Source: a virus. Taken from it: a stretch of 64,000 nucleotides of DNA. The stretch lies in IMG/VR virus record IMGVR_UViG_3300037119_004556, positions 1 through 64,000 of that record. One strand, written 5' to 3'. The position numbers and the translations under genes were made by a program. Shown in pieces: positions 26,520 to 34,024 of the stretch (positions are counted from its first letter, which is position 1; each line of letters begins with the position of its first letter). The notes beneath the pieces were generated by a model, which saw only the letters and a list, made by a program, of their open reading frames with translations, did no database searches and was not told the DNA's origin.

Positions 26520-28472
26520 TCACTTGCGCGTAAACCGCTGGCGTGCCTCGGCGAACCGGGCGTCGAGCGCGCGTTGGCGGCGGGCTTGCAGCTTGCCGAG
26601 CGCGGCTGCCTTGCGTTCGGCGAGTTGCGTCGCCATCAGCGTCTCGACCTGCGCGCGCAGTGTCTCGACCTCGGCCGAGAGCGCGGCGACACCGGAGCCG
26701 GTGTGCGGCTTCATGCCTGCCGCCACGAGCGCCAGGATCTCGCCGGTCTCGAACGACACCTCGACAGCGACCTTGCCGGGCTTGACCGCGCCGTCGAGCG
26801 CGGCTTCACCGGCCGACGCGACGAGCGCCGGGGTGATGAAGCCGGACGTGTTGACGGCGAGCAGCGCGACGCATTCGAGGTGGCCTTGGATGATGCGCCA
26901 GTCGGGCGAGATGTCCGAGCCGCGCAGGGCACGGATCTGGTCGGGCGTAGCGGATGGTCGCACGGCACCGGCGACGTACATGCCCTTCGGCGTGTCGTAC
27001 ACGGCGACGTCCGCGACAGCGCATCCGGTGTGGGCGTAGAACGCCTGCGCGTCCGATGCCTTCAACTTCAACGATGGGTGGACGGTGTCCATGAAGATCG
27101 GACCCGAGGCGACCATGATCCCTTCGGCGGTCTCGCATTGCTTGTTCGCGAAGTAGCGGTAGTTGGCGCGCGACTTGGGTGTCCGCACGCAACGATCGGC
27201 GAAGCCGATGTGGCACGACTTGTCGTCGGCGGCGAGGCCGTAGATGCGGCCGTCGCTCGTGATCCGAACCGACTCGTCGGCGATGGCGTCGTGCGCCGGG
27301 CACTCGAACCAGGCGACAGGTGGGCGCAGCGGGATGACCGGCGCCGAACCGGCCGAGGCGACGAGAGCGTCGGCGCCGAATGGTGTGAACACCCGGACCT
27401 GGGCGCCCTTCATCGGTTCGCCAGCGGAGGCGACCATCGCTGCCTCATGGTCGCAGTCGCAGCCGCCACCGGTGATCGCCGCGATCAGCGCGTTGTCGGA
27501 CACGAGCGTGACTTGTGCCTCTTGGAACGCGGGGAACGGCGTCAACGTCGCGCCCATGATGCGGCCCTTGGCGACCTTCATCGGTGCCGACATGCCGAGG
27601 TCGCCGATGTCGATGATGCCTTCGGGTCCCTCGAATGCCATCTCGACGTCATCGAGATCGACGGACACGCCGCGCAGCAACGTGAAGCCGTCAGCGTCGG
27701 GGGTGAGCAGCCGCATCGCTTCCTTGCCAGCTTCGGACCCGGAGTCGAGGATGCCGCTGCCCCAGATCTCGCCGTTGTCCTTGCGTTCGATCTTGTCGAT
27801 CCGTCCGGCGAGTTCCGCTCCGTCGTGGCCTTCGCCGCCGACTGGGTTGCGGGTCATCATCATCAAGGGCAGCGGCAGGTTCCGCCACGTCAACGCCTCA
27901 AAGTCGATCTGGCGTCCGTCGCCGGACTTGATGCCTTCGACCACGAGCAGACCTTGCCAGCGGGGCGCCTTCGGGTCGTCGGTGACCGCGACCGCGCCGA
28001 AGTCGCCCGCCCGACGCCACGAGAACTCGGGGGCCGGGACGTCAGCGGGGACATCACCGCCGCCGCCGTCACCCCCAACGACGGCGACGGTGTAGGTCCC
28101 ACCCTCGGCCGGGATCCCGTCCGGGGGTGCGCTGTTCAACTGTGCCTCGGTGATTCCCAAACCCTCCAACGCCGATTGCAGCGGCGCGAGGTCAACGACA
28201 TCTGGTGACGTGAACACGATCGAGACACCGGCGAGCGCGGCGTCGACCTCGGACGGGTCGCCGTCGTAGTTGATGGTGCCGATGTCGCCGATCGGTGTGC
28301 CGTCCTCGGCCACCAGTCCGAGCGTGATCGCTGCCCCGGTTGGCTCGGCGGGCGCGTCACCGGCCATCGGGTCACCGGCCATCGGGTCGGCGAACGTGGC
28401 ACGCTTGGCTGCGGCGGCGGCGCGGAAACGGTCGCCGGGCTTGGCGGCGGTCGTTGAGGCTGGTGCTGTCAT
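26520..28472 (-). CDS. Capsid maturation (prohead) protease, two-domain (650 aa)
   Basis: ATG at 28472 follows AACAGGAGGATGCC. Residues ~160-380 carry the protease region, with the pattern GHDGAELAGRIDKIERKDNG and LLRGVSVDLDDVEMAF seen in actinophage capsid maturation proteases. From about residue 420 a second conserved domain (TSDGRIYGLAADDKSCHIGF, RCVRTPKSRANYRYF) leads to a Lys/Arg-rich coiled-coil end. VASAG occurs three times (AMVASAGEPM, ALVASAGSAP, ALVASAGEAA), possible self-cleavage sites. I could not assign catalytic residues with confidence. Confidence 0.8.
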   Translation of the reverse strand: MTAPASTTAAKPGDRFRAAAAAKRATFADPMAGDPMAGDAPAEPTGAAITLGLVAEDGTPIGDIGTINYDGDPSEVDAALAGVSIVFTSPDVVDLAPLQSALEGLGITEAQLNSAPPDGIPAEGGTYTVAVVGGDGGGGDVPADVPAPEFSWRRAGDFGAVAVTDDPKAPRWQGLLVVEGIKSGDGRQIDFEALTWRNLPLPLMMMTRNPVGGEGHDGAELAGRIDKIERKDNGEIWGSGILDSGSEAGKEAMRLLTPDADGFTLLRGVSVDLDDVEMAFEGPEGIIDIGDLGMSAPMKVAKGRIMGATLTPFPAFQEAQVTLVSDNALIAAITGGGCDCDHEAAMVASAGEPMKGAQVRVFTPFGADALVASAGSAPVIPLRPPVAWFECPAHDAIADESVRITSDGRIYGLAADDKSCHIGFADRCVRTPKSRANYRYFANKQCETAEGIMVASGPIFMDTVHPSLKLKASDAQAFYAHTGCAVADVAVYDTPKGMYVAGAVRPSATPDQIRALRGSDISPDWRIIQGHLECVALLAVNTSGFITPALVASAGEAALDGAVKPGKVAVEVSFETGEILALVAAGMKPHTGSGVAALSAEVETLRAQVETLMATQLAERKAAALGKLQARRQRALDARFAEARQRFTRK

Positions 28473-28528
28473 GGCATCCTCCTGTTGCAGCGGATGCGGC
28501 CCGGACACCCGAAACCGCACCCGTGTAA

Positions 28529-29665
28529 CTACGTCGCCGCAACAGTATCGGCCGTCGTCGGCTCAGTGGTCGATGGCGCGCTCTGGCCTTTGTCCTCGTG
28601 GATCACGGTGCCGTCCGGGAGGACTGCGATCAGTCCGGCGAAGTCGACCGCTTGGCCCTTCAATGCCACCACGTCCGCTTTGCTGATGCCTTCGTTGCCG
28701 AGTTGCACGACGAACGGGTAGTCATCGACGGTCGTGCCGTACGGTTCGAGCGCGGCCTTGATCGCGTCGGACGCCGCGGCCAATGGTGCCGGGTCCATCA
28801 GCACCGCGCGTCGTGCCGGGCGTGTGTCCGATGCGGTCAGCGACTTCGTCGCCGTCGACGTGGCGGGTGGCGGGTGGACGTCCCCGAGCACCTGGGCGAG
28901 TTGCTCGGGGACCTCGTTCTGGCGGAGCTTGACTTCGAGCAGCGCGACGTACGGCTCCGGTGACTGGTACGGCAGGCCGGTCGGCTTGTACGGCACCTTG
29001 CTCGGATCGACCACCGGCATCCCGACCAGGATCACCTGTCGCTTCGGACGTGCTCCCGCGCCCGGGGCGGGACCCGGGGCGGGAGCAGCCGCGCCCGGCA
29101 CCGGCGGCGGGACCGCTGCCGGGGCGGCGAATGTGAAGATCGGTTCCGAGTAGACATCGGACTCGATGTCGACCTCGGCGGGTTCGGCGGCGGCGCCGAG
29201 CGGGGTTTCGTGGCGTTCGTCGCCGTTCAAGCAGGCGAGGCGGTCGAGCGTGATCACGTCGCCGACCATCGGCAGGCAGTGATCGAGGAGGGATTGGCCG
29301 TGCTCGACGGAGTCGGCGTAGCCGATGGTGAGATGCGGGATGAACGACGGGAACTGGACGGCGTCGTTCATCAACGCCGCGCAGGCGTCCTTGAGTTGCG
29401 CGCGCACATCCATGATCTCTTGCGATTCGAGGATCAGCACGATCGCGGCGTCCTTGCCGAGCATCCCGGCGCCGGACACGTCGGCGTCGATCGGCGGCAT
29501 CGACGCGCACGAGGCGACAGCTTCGGACACGAGCGCGTACTGGTCGGGCGGCAGCGTCTCGTCGGACAGGTACAGCAGGGTGACGTGGAGTTCCTCCGCC
29601 GGGTCGCCGTCGTCCGCTGCGAGCGCCGCCGGGTCGGCGGGGAGTAGCACGATCACTGCGCCCAT
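28529..29665 (-). CDS. 2H phosphoesterase (2'-5' RNA ligase-like) fused to C-terminal domain (378 aa)
   Basis: Two HxTx motifs, EELHVTLLYL near residue 25 and FIPHLTIGYAD near residue 110, define the 2H phosphoesterase fold that cleaves 2',5' or cyclic phosphodiesters. A Pro/Ala-rich linker follows (residues ~185-210), then an unrecognised domain and a Thr-rich tail. Such genes recur beside actinophage capsid genes. Phage Acb1 anti-CBASS enzymes share the fold, so a defence-countering role is possible but not shown. Confidence 0.8.
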   Translation of the reverse strand: MGAVIVLLPADPAALAADDGDPAEELHVTLLYLSDETLPPDQYALVSEAVASCASMPPIDADVSGAGMLGKDAAIVLILESQEIMDVRAQLKDACAALMNDAVQFPSFIPHLTIGYADSVEHGQSLLDHCLPMVGDVITLDRLACLNGDERHETPLGAAAEPAEVDIESDVYSEPIFTFAAPAAVPPPVPGAAAPAPGPAPGAGARPKRQVILVGMPVVDPSKVPYKPTGLPYQSPEPYVALLEVKLRQNEVPEQLAQVLGDVHPPPATSTATKSLTASDTRPARRAVLMDPAPLAAASDAIKAALEPYGTTVDDYPFVVQLGNEGISKADVVALKGQAVDFAGLIAVLPDGTVIHEDKGQSAPSTTEPTTADTVAAT

Positions 29666-29675
29666 CGAACGCAGG

Positions 29676-30011
29676 CTATTGCGATGGTGGAGCCACGACG
29701 GTGATCGTCGCCGGGTCGACGGTGAGACCGGCGACCGAGTAGCGCGACACGCCCGGGAGCTTCGAGCGCACGATGGTGAGCAGCCCGGTGACCGGCGCCG
29801 GGTGGGGGGCGCCGCCGACGATCATGTCCCCCGTGTCCTCGATGCTCATCGGCCGGGCGCGCACCCAGTCGCCGTCCTGCGCGCCGCGCCCGGTGGCGAA
29901 CACGGCGCCTTCGGCCTGGTGCTTGATCTTGCCGCAATACGCCTCCGGGTTGGCCTTGTCCTGGTTCTTGGCGACGCAGTCCGCAAAGTTCCGGTACGGT
30001 CCCATTGGCAT
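29676..30011 (-). CDS. Small capsid-module protein with FADCVAKN...PEAYC motif (111 aa)
   Basis: The 30011 start overlaps the HNH stop (TGATG). The N-terminus FADCVAKNQDKANPEAYC resembles a two-Cys helical motif found fused to, or beside, phage head and protease proteins. The second half is a small beta domain. Probably a virion or assembly factor; exact role unknown. Confidence 0.6.
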   Translation of the reverse strand: MPMGPYRNFADCVAKNQDKANPEAYCGKIKHQAEGAVFATGRGAQDGDWVRARPMSIEDTGDMIVGGAPHPAPVTGLLTIVRSKLPGVSRYSVAGLTVDPATITVVAPPSQ

Positions 30012-30619
30012 CACTGCACCCCCGGTCGGGGCGGATCGAACACAAGCACGTCGCCTCGCCGATGGTGCCCCGTGTGGCAACCACCGCAGAGCGTGATTAG
30101 GTTGGCGTCGTTATACGGAGCGCCGCCATCTCCGAGATGGATGATGTGATGCACGTGCAACTTCCCTCGCCGTCCCGGGCATCCGGTGTGCTGACAGCGC
30201 CATCCGTCACGTTGAAGCACGGCGTCGCGAACGGCGATCCATTCGGGGGTGAGGTAGAAGTTCCGCCACCGGGCTGCCACGCCGCCCCGCCAGTTCGGGT
30301 TCGCCGACCCACTTGGGTACTTGCGGGATCTGTTCGAGCAGGACTTCGAGCAGAACCGCCGACGCTTGGCTGGCACGTGCTCGAAGGCGACGCCGCAGAT
30401 CTCACAGCGTGTCGTCGCTCGCCGGTAGCGGTGGTGAGTCGGACCGCGCCGGTGCTCGGACAGATCCACGCCTGCGCATTTCGGTGAGCAGAAGCGACGT
30501 CCACGGTTCACATCGCTCCGGAACACGGTGAACGAAGTGCCGCACCGAGCGCAGAGTTGTTGAAGCAGCGCGCCGGTGTTGACAATCCGACCGTACGTGT
30601 CCCGTTGACCGATGGCCAT
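30011..30619 (-). CDS. HNH endonuclease with zinc fingers (202 aa)
   Basis: Begins the minus-strand capsid operon. The N-terminal half has two Cys-pair fingers (CARCG...CSPKC and CEICG...CSKSC). The HNH core is RDGWRCQHTGCPGRRGKLHV, HHIIHLGDGG and NLITLCGGCHTGHH. May be a homing endonuclease or the packaging-associated HNH. Its location beside capsid genes rather than terminase makes a mobile nuclease equally likely. Confidence 0.85.
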   Translation of the reverse strand: MAIGQRDTYGRIVNTGALLQQLCARCGTSFTVFRSDVNRGRRFCSPKCAGVDLSEHRRGPTHHRYRRATTRCEICGVAFEHVPAKRRRFCSKSCSNRSRKYPSGSANPNWRGGVAARWRNFYLTPEWIAVRDAVLQRDGWRCQHTGCPGRRGKLHVHHIIHLGDGGAPYNDANLITLCGGCHTGHHRRGDVLVFDPPRPGVQ

Positions 30620-30633
30620 GACGCGACCGTAGT

Positions 30634-30655
30634 TGTCGCCGCGGTTGTTTACGAT
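30634..30655 (+). promoter_or_regulatory. Class II promoter (TGTCGC-N10-TACGAT)
   Basis: TGTCGC at 30634-30639, ten bases, then TACGAT at 30650-30655. The ATG at 30664 is eight bases further on, giving an almost leaderless mRNA. One of five sites with identical spacing in this region. Confidence 0.6.
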
Positions 30656-30663
30656 GGATCGAC

Positions 30664-31044
30664 ATGAGCACCACGCCGGGAACGACCTATAGCTACTGGT
30701 ACCACGGGATCAGCCACAATCCGTTGGCCGAGCAGGTCGCCCGGTTCATGGCCGAGAACTACGAGCGGCTCGCCGAGGTCGACCAGGAGGGTCCCGCCTT
30801 CCACTACGTGATTCGTCACGCGCTCGCCTCCCCCGACGAAGCGGCGACCCTCGCGGTGTTGATCAACGGTCTCGCCGACATGCAGAAGCAGATGATCGCG
30901 ATGACGAAGATGGCCGAGGCGTACGCCCGCTCGCGGATCTCGGCGGGGATCATCATGACCGACGACCCCGACAAGTGGATGGCCGACTTCGCGCGCCGCA
31001 AGGAACAACAACTCACCGATGAGATGCGGAGTCCCGACGCGTGA
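30664..31044 (+). CDS. Hypothetical helical protein (126 aa)
   Basis: MSTTPGTTYSYWYHGISHNP, then a helical body (EQVARFMAENYERLAEVDQE) and a charged C-terminus. No known domain. First gene of a short plus-strand operon that diverges from the HNH gene. Confidence 0.65.
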   Translation: MSTTPGTTYSYWYHGISHNPLAEQVARFMAENYERLAEVDQEGPAFHYVIRHALASPDEAATLAVLINGLADMQKQMIAMTKMAEAYARSRISAGIIMTDDPDKWMADFARRKEQQLTDEMRSPDA

Positions 31045-31316
31045 GCGGTTCGATCATTCAGGGCAAGCGGTACCCGGAGTCGCAACGCACGATCGTGTTG
31101 CAGTTCGGATCCCCGGAGGAAGCAGCCGCGTGGGAGGAGGCCGGGTGCCCGTTCACGCTCGCCTGGCCGCCAGTGGCGTCAGGAGCGGCGGCGATACCCG
31201 AGGATGAACAACACCAGCGCCACGATGGCGAGGATGACCAGGATCGTCCAAAGCATGAGGCGACATTACCCCTCAAGCGGCGCGGCAAACCGCGCATCCG
31301 AATCGGGGGACCGTGA
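31041..31316 (+). CDS. Hypothetical protein (91 aa)
   Basis: GTG start overlaps the previous stop (GTGA). The first half (SQRTIVLQFGSPEEAAAWEE) looks like a small alpha/beta fold; the second half is highly charged and probably disordered. Function unknown. Confidence 0.55.
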   Translation: MSGSIIQGKRYPESQRTIVLQFGSPEEAAAWEEAGCPFTLAWPPVASGAAAIPEDEQHQRHDGEDDQDRPKHEATLPLKRRGKPRIRIGGP

Positions 31317-31483
31317 GAGACACCTACGGCGCGCTCCCTCCGTCCGAACTCGACATGCGTCGCTGCGCATCGAGGCTCATCAACCGGGAGGACCTGACAC
31401 GCGAGGACCTGGCGATCATCGGATGGTGCCAGCGCGAGAACCATCCGATGCTGAGGGTGACCGGTGACCTATCTGGATCCTGA
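31313..31483 (+). CDS. Small hypothetical protein (56 aa)
   Basis: GTG start overlaps the previous stop (GTGA). Encodes a helical peptide with SELDMRRCASRLINREDLTR; its last 20 bases overlap the HNH gene start. Continuous coupling in this operon supports translation, though the peptide is unrecognised. Confidence 0.5.
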   Translation: MRDTYGALPPSELDMRRCASRLINREDLTREDLAIIGWCQRENHPMLRVTGDLSGS

Positions 31484-31868
31484 CCGCCAACGGCAGTATC
31501 AGCGCGAGTACGCCGCTGGTCGACGGTCCGCGTGGATTGCCGAGCATGGGCCTTGCGCGTCATGCGGTTCGTCCGAGGATCTCGAAGTCGACCACGTCGA
31601 TCCAGCAACCAAGGTGACCCACAACGTTTGGTCGTGGTCCGAGCAACGTCGCGCCGCCGAACTGGCGAAATGCCAAGTCCTTTGTCACGTCTGTCATCGA
31701 GCGAAGACGGCAGCCTGGCGCGCGGCAACGCCCATCCAGCACGGGACTGCTGGTGGATACACCAAACGAAAGTGCCGGTGTCGCCGATGCGCTGACGCAC
31801 ACAACGCTGCAAAGCGAGCCTGGTACGCGAAGCGTCGCGCTATGACTTCGGTGACCGGCGAGACTTGA
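31464..31868 (+). CDS. Small HNH endonuclease / recombination endonuclease VII-like (134 aa)
   Basis: Zinc site CASCG...CHVC brackets LEVDHVDPATK and an Asn-rich stretch, the HNH/endonuclease VII pattern. A basic C-terminus (KRKCRCRRCADAHNAAKRAW) holds extra Cys pairs. GTG start. Its stop lies inside the 3' end of the opposing tRNA-His gene, so expression of the two units meets head to head. Confidence 0.7.
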   Translation: MTYLDPDRQRQYQREYAAGRRSAWIAEHGPCASCGSSEDLEVDHVDPATKVTHNVWSWSEQRRAAELAKCQVLCHVCHRAKTAAWRAATPIQHGTAGGYTKRKCRCRRCADAHNAAKRAWYAKRRAMTSVTGET

Positions 31869-31922
31869 ACTCGCCCTACCGGGGCCACATCCCGGTGTGC
31901 TAACCACTGACACTACGGCCAC
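31851..31922 (-). tRNA. tRNA-His (GTG)
   Basis: Acceptor GTGGCCG/CGGTCAC, anticodon loop ATGTGGC, T-loop TTCAAGT. Confidence 0.9.
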
Positions 31923-31925
31923 AGT

Positions 31926-32008
31926 GGGTGACGAGGGACTCGAACCCCCCAAGTCGAATGACAACTGGTTTACAGCCAGCCCCACCTCACCACCGGTGGC
32001 GGTCACCC
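31926..32008 (-). tRNA. tRNA-Tyr (GTA)
   Basis: Acceptor GGGTGAC/GTCACCC, anticodon loop CTGTAAA, long variable arm (class II) as expected for bacterial Tyr. Confidence 0.9.
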
Positions 32009-32067
32009 AAGATTTCTCAGATTCCTCGCGAGATTTCGCGATGTCGTTCCCCTATAAGCGGGGTGGC

Positions 32068-32151
32068 GGAGGGCGGAGGAATCGAACCCCTACCGTGAGG
32101 CACCTTCCCTGTTTTCGAGACAGGTCGCACAACGCATGTGCGGCGCCCTCC
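32068..32151 (-). tRNA. tRNA-Ser (CGA)
   Basis: Acceptor GGAGGGC/GCCCTCC, anticodon loop CTCGAAA, long variable arm. Confidence 0.9.
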
Positions 32152-32156
32152 TGGGC

Positions 32157-32239
32157 GGAGAGGGTGGGACTCGAACCCACGAACCCGAAGGCGCCTCCGA
32201 TTAGCAATCGGGCCGGTTACCTGACTCGCGCACCTCTCC
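32157..32239 (-). tRNA. tRNA-Ser (GCT)
   Basis: Acceptor GGAGAGG/CCTCTCC, anticodon loop TTGCTAA, long variable arm; one mismatch at the base of the anticodon stem. Confidence 0.85.
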
Positions 32240-32327
32240 GTTGGATCAACGGGACGACGCGGAAGAACTCGAATGTCGACCCGTATATCGGGCACGTGAC
32301 ACGAAGTTCGTCATGCCGTTGATGGTA

Positions 32328-32411
32328 TCAGACCGGCTCGTCATCGTCAGCGGCGGTTTCGAGTTCCTCGACACGACGTTCCAACTTAACGATCTTGGAC
32401 CACGCCGCCAT
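32328..32411 (-). CDS. Small membrane/coiled-coil ORF, start uncertain (27 aa from ATG)
   Basis: From the ATG at 32411 (TGATG overlap) it reads MAAWSKIVKLERRVEELETA and ends DDDEPV, a coiled coil with acidic tail. The same frame upstream of this ATG encodes a convincing membrane helix (ETLLFLITTLYGISL) but lacks a standard start. So the true protein may arise by a -1 shift from the frame at 32411-32497. Confidence 0.4.
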   Translation of the reverse strand: MAAWSKIVKLERRVEELETAADDDEPV

Positions 32412-32497
32412 CAAGCTGATCCCGTACAGCGTGGTGATGAGGAATAGCAGCGTTTCGCCGAGGTGGCGGTGACCCGGCGCTCGTCAATCCCGGCCAT
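32411..32497 (-). CDS. Short coupled ORF (28 aa)
   Basis: Reads MAGIDERRVTATSAKRC... and is joined by TAATG and TGATG overlaps to its neighbours. The C-terminal half is Ser/Cys-rich and not protein-like, whereas the overlapping -1 frame is a membrane helix. Translation is plausible; the native product is uncertain. Confidence 0.35.
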   Translation of the reverse strand: MAGIDERRVTATSAKRCYSSSPRCTGSA

Positions 32498-32574
32498 TAT
32501 CGGGTGCCCCAGATCCGGCCGTCGCTCGACACGATCCATCCGGTCGTGGTGGTGATGTAGGTGGTGGTTTCCAT
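32497..32574 (-). CDS. METTT leader microprotein (25 aa)
   Basis: Reads METTTYITTTTGWIVSSDGR then IWGTR. Its ATG is ten bases after the CATAAT of a strong promoter, so the mRNA is nearly leaderless. The METTT start recurs in the 43180-43530 protein. Confidence 0.5.
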   Translation of the reverse strand: METTTYITTTTGWIVSSDGRIWGTR

Positions 32575-32584
32575 GTCCAACTAC

Positions 32585-32614
32585 ATTATGCGCAGACCGA
32601 CTATGGTTTGTCAA
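32585..32614 (-). promoter_or_regulatory. Class I promoter TTGACA-N18-CATAAT
   Basis: Minus strand: -35 TTGACA (32609-32614), 18-base spacer starting AACCATAGTC, -10 CATAAT (32585-32590). Drives the 32574 microprotein and probably the tRNAs below it. Confidence 0.85.
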
Positions 32615-32900
32615 CACTGTTGCCAGCGATGACGGAGAGGGCACGGTTGGTCCCGAGGATGGCGTGCCGACCGTCGTCGTCGCTGTACTCGATCCACCAG
32701 GCCACCCCGTCGTTCTCGATCAGCACCGGGCGCAGCGTCATGTGCCAACTGTCGGTGCCCCACGACCAGCCGTCCGGCGGCATCGTCCACAGGAACGACT
32801 TGGGCGGGAACGGGGTCACGCACAGGTCGGCGGCTTCGGCGGCTTCGAGCAGCGGCACGAACTCGGCCGGTGTCCCGGGGACAGCGTCGAGGTTGTCCAT
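32601..32900 (-). CDS. Hypothetical protein (99 aa)
   Basis: MDNLDAVPGTPAEFVPLLEA start, Trp-rich middle (DGWSWGTDSWHMTLRPVLIE) and WWIEYSDDDGRHAILGTN. The pattern suggests a small alpha/beta domain. Start overlaps the stop of the upstream gene. Function unknown. Confidence 0.65.
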   Translation of the reverse strand: MDNLDAVPGTPAEFVPLLEAAEAADLCVTPFPPKSFLWTMPPDGWSWGTDSWHMTLRPVLIENDGVAWWIEYSDDDGRHAILGTNRALSVIAGNSVDKP

Positions 32901-33241
32901 CAGCCGACGATCAGTTCTTGGCCGACGCCGAGTCCGAGACCGACACCGCGCTCAGCGAAGTGAACGATGCACAAGTCGCACTTCGGCAGGGCGTCGACGC
33001 GGACAGCTTCGTGTCTGCGCATGTTCGCCCACGATGAGCGGCCACGCAGACGGCCGTCGAACGTCGCGCACGCCGGGCAGAGGCGGTCGGTGAGTTCGCC
33101 GTGGAACTCCTCGAATCCGAGACGGCCAGAGAACCAGTCGGCATCGAAGATCCGGCGCATCGAGGGGGAGCGGGGTGGGGCATCCTCGCCGGGCATCGCC
33201 CGGTCGGCGGCGGTGAGGTCGGTGGACGTGGTGGTTCCCAT
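32900..33241 (-). CDS. Putative zinc-binding protein (113 aa), leaderless start
   Basis: Begins MGTTTSTDLTAADR, with ATG six bases after a degenerate -10, so the transcript is probably leaderless. Contains CPAC and CDLC pairs flanking a basic helix (RGRSSWANMRRHEAVR), suggesting one zinc site. Function unknown. Confidence 0.65.
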   Translation of the reverse strand: MGTTTSTDLTAADRAMPGEDAPPRSPSMRRIFDADWFSGRLGFEEFHGELTDRLCPACATFDGRLRGRSSWANMRRHEAVRVDALPKCDLCIVHFAERGVGLGLGVGQELIVG

Positions 33242-33247
33242 ATCGTA

Positions 33248-33277
33248 GAGTCTCTCACTCGGACTGCGGTTTGTCAA
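33248..33277 (-). promoter_or_regulatory. Class I promoter, weak -10
   Basis: TTGACA (33272-33277), 18-base spacer AACCGCAGTCCG..., -10 position AGACTC (33248-33253), then six bases to ATG. The spacer matches the other family members. Confidence 0.65.
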
Positions 33278-33295
33278 CTGTCTTGCCGGGCGTTC

Positions 33296-33754
33296 TCAGA
33301 ACAGTGTTTCGCCGGTTTCGGTCGGGACGTTGAGCCGAACCGCCCACGGCAAGCCGCCGCGCTGCTGTTGGATCTCGACCGGCCAGCCGTTCTGGCGCAA
33401 CTCGCGGTAGCGGCGATCACCCGAGTCGCCAGCGACCTGGCGTACGACCTCACGCTCGATCCACACGCCCGGGATCTTCAACATGTACTCCAACATCCGC
33501 ACAGTCTTCGTGTCCCGACGCGCAGCGAACTCCTCGAACGCCCGGATCGAGTTCGCCGGATCGAGCGGCGAGAACACCGGGAACGGGTCCTTCGGCTCAG
33601 TGGACGGCTTGACGGGTTGCCGCGCCTTAAAGCCGTGCAATCGGAACAGAGCCGCCAGCTTCGGTGACGGCCAGTCATGCACGAGCACTTCCCACACGAC
33701 ATTGTCGTCGCTGTCAAGAACTTCGGCCTTGAATCGGGTCGCTCGTTTGGACAT
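33296..33754 (-). CDS. Possible winged-helix DNA-binding protein (152 aa)
   Basis: Start MSKRATRFKAEVLDSDDNVV is seven bases after a class II -10. The N-terminal beta segment is followed by helices and a C-terminal VRQVAGDSGDRRYRELRQNG plus GWPVEI, which resembles the winged-helix end of some restriction-like and regulatory proteins. May be a regulator or DNA-binding accessory factor. Confidence 0.55.
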   Translation of the reverse strand: MSKRATRFKAEVLDSDDNVVWEVLVHDWPSPKLAALFRLHGFKARQPVKPSTEPKDPFPVFSPLDPANSIRAFEEFAARRDTKTVRMLEYMLKIPGVWIEREVVRQVAGDSGDRRYRELRQNGWPVEIQQQRGGLPWAVRLNVPTETGETLF

Positions 33755-33761
33755 GGTGTCC

Positions 33762-33783
33762 AGAGTACGCGAGGGCTGCGACA
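33762..33783 (-). promoter_or_regulatory. Class II promoter (TGTCGC-N10-TACTCT)
   Basis: TGTCGC (33778-33783), ten bases ending CTCGCG, then TACTCT (33762-33767); ATG seven bases on. Confidence 0.6.
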
Positions 33784-33852
33784 TTCTGGCCGGGACGCGG
33801 CACCGCCCCGACCGGCGAGGATCGGGGCGGTGGCGGCTCTATCGCAAAGAGA

Positions 33853-33923
33853 GCACCGGACGGGAGTCGAACCCGCATCATCAGATTGGAAGTCTGAGGT
33901 CGTAGCCGTTGGACCACCGACGC
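33853..33923 (-). tRNA. tRNA-Gly (TCC)
   Basis: Acceptor GCGTCGG/CCGGTGC (two wobble pairs), anticodon loop CTTCCAA. Confidence 0.9.
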
Positions 33924-33962
33924 ATTGACCAGTGTACGCGATGGTGAGCGCGGCGTCGACTA

Positions 33963-34014
33963 CGTTTCGTGTGTCGCCCGGAGCGGTCCGGGACCAACGA
34001 CACACGTACGAACG
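33963..34014 (+). ncRNA. Structured 5' leader, copy 1
   Basis: Outer stem TGTGTCG/CGACACA, inner stem CCCGG/CCGGG, loop AGCGGT and a 3' bulge starting ACCA, with CGTTTCG/CGAACG extending the base. Ends immediately before the GGAG of the 34025 gene. Matches copy 2 with compensatory changes. Confidence 0.75.
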
Positions 34015-34024
34015 GAGAACGATC

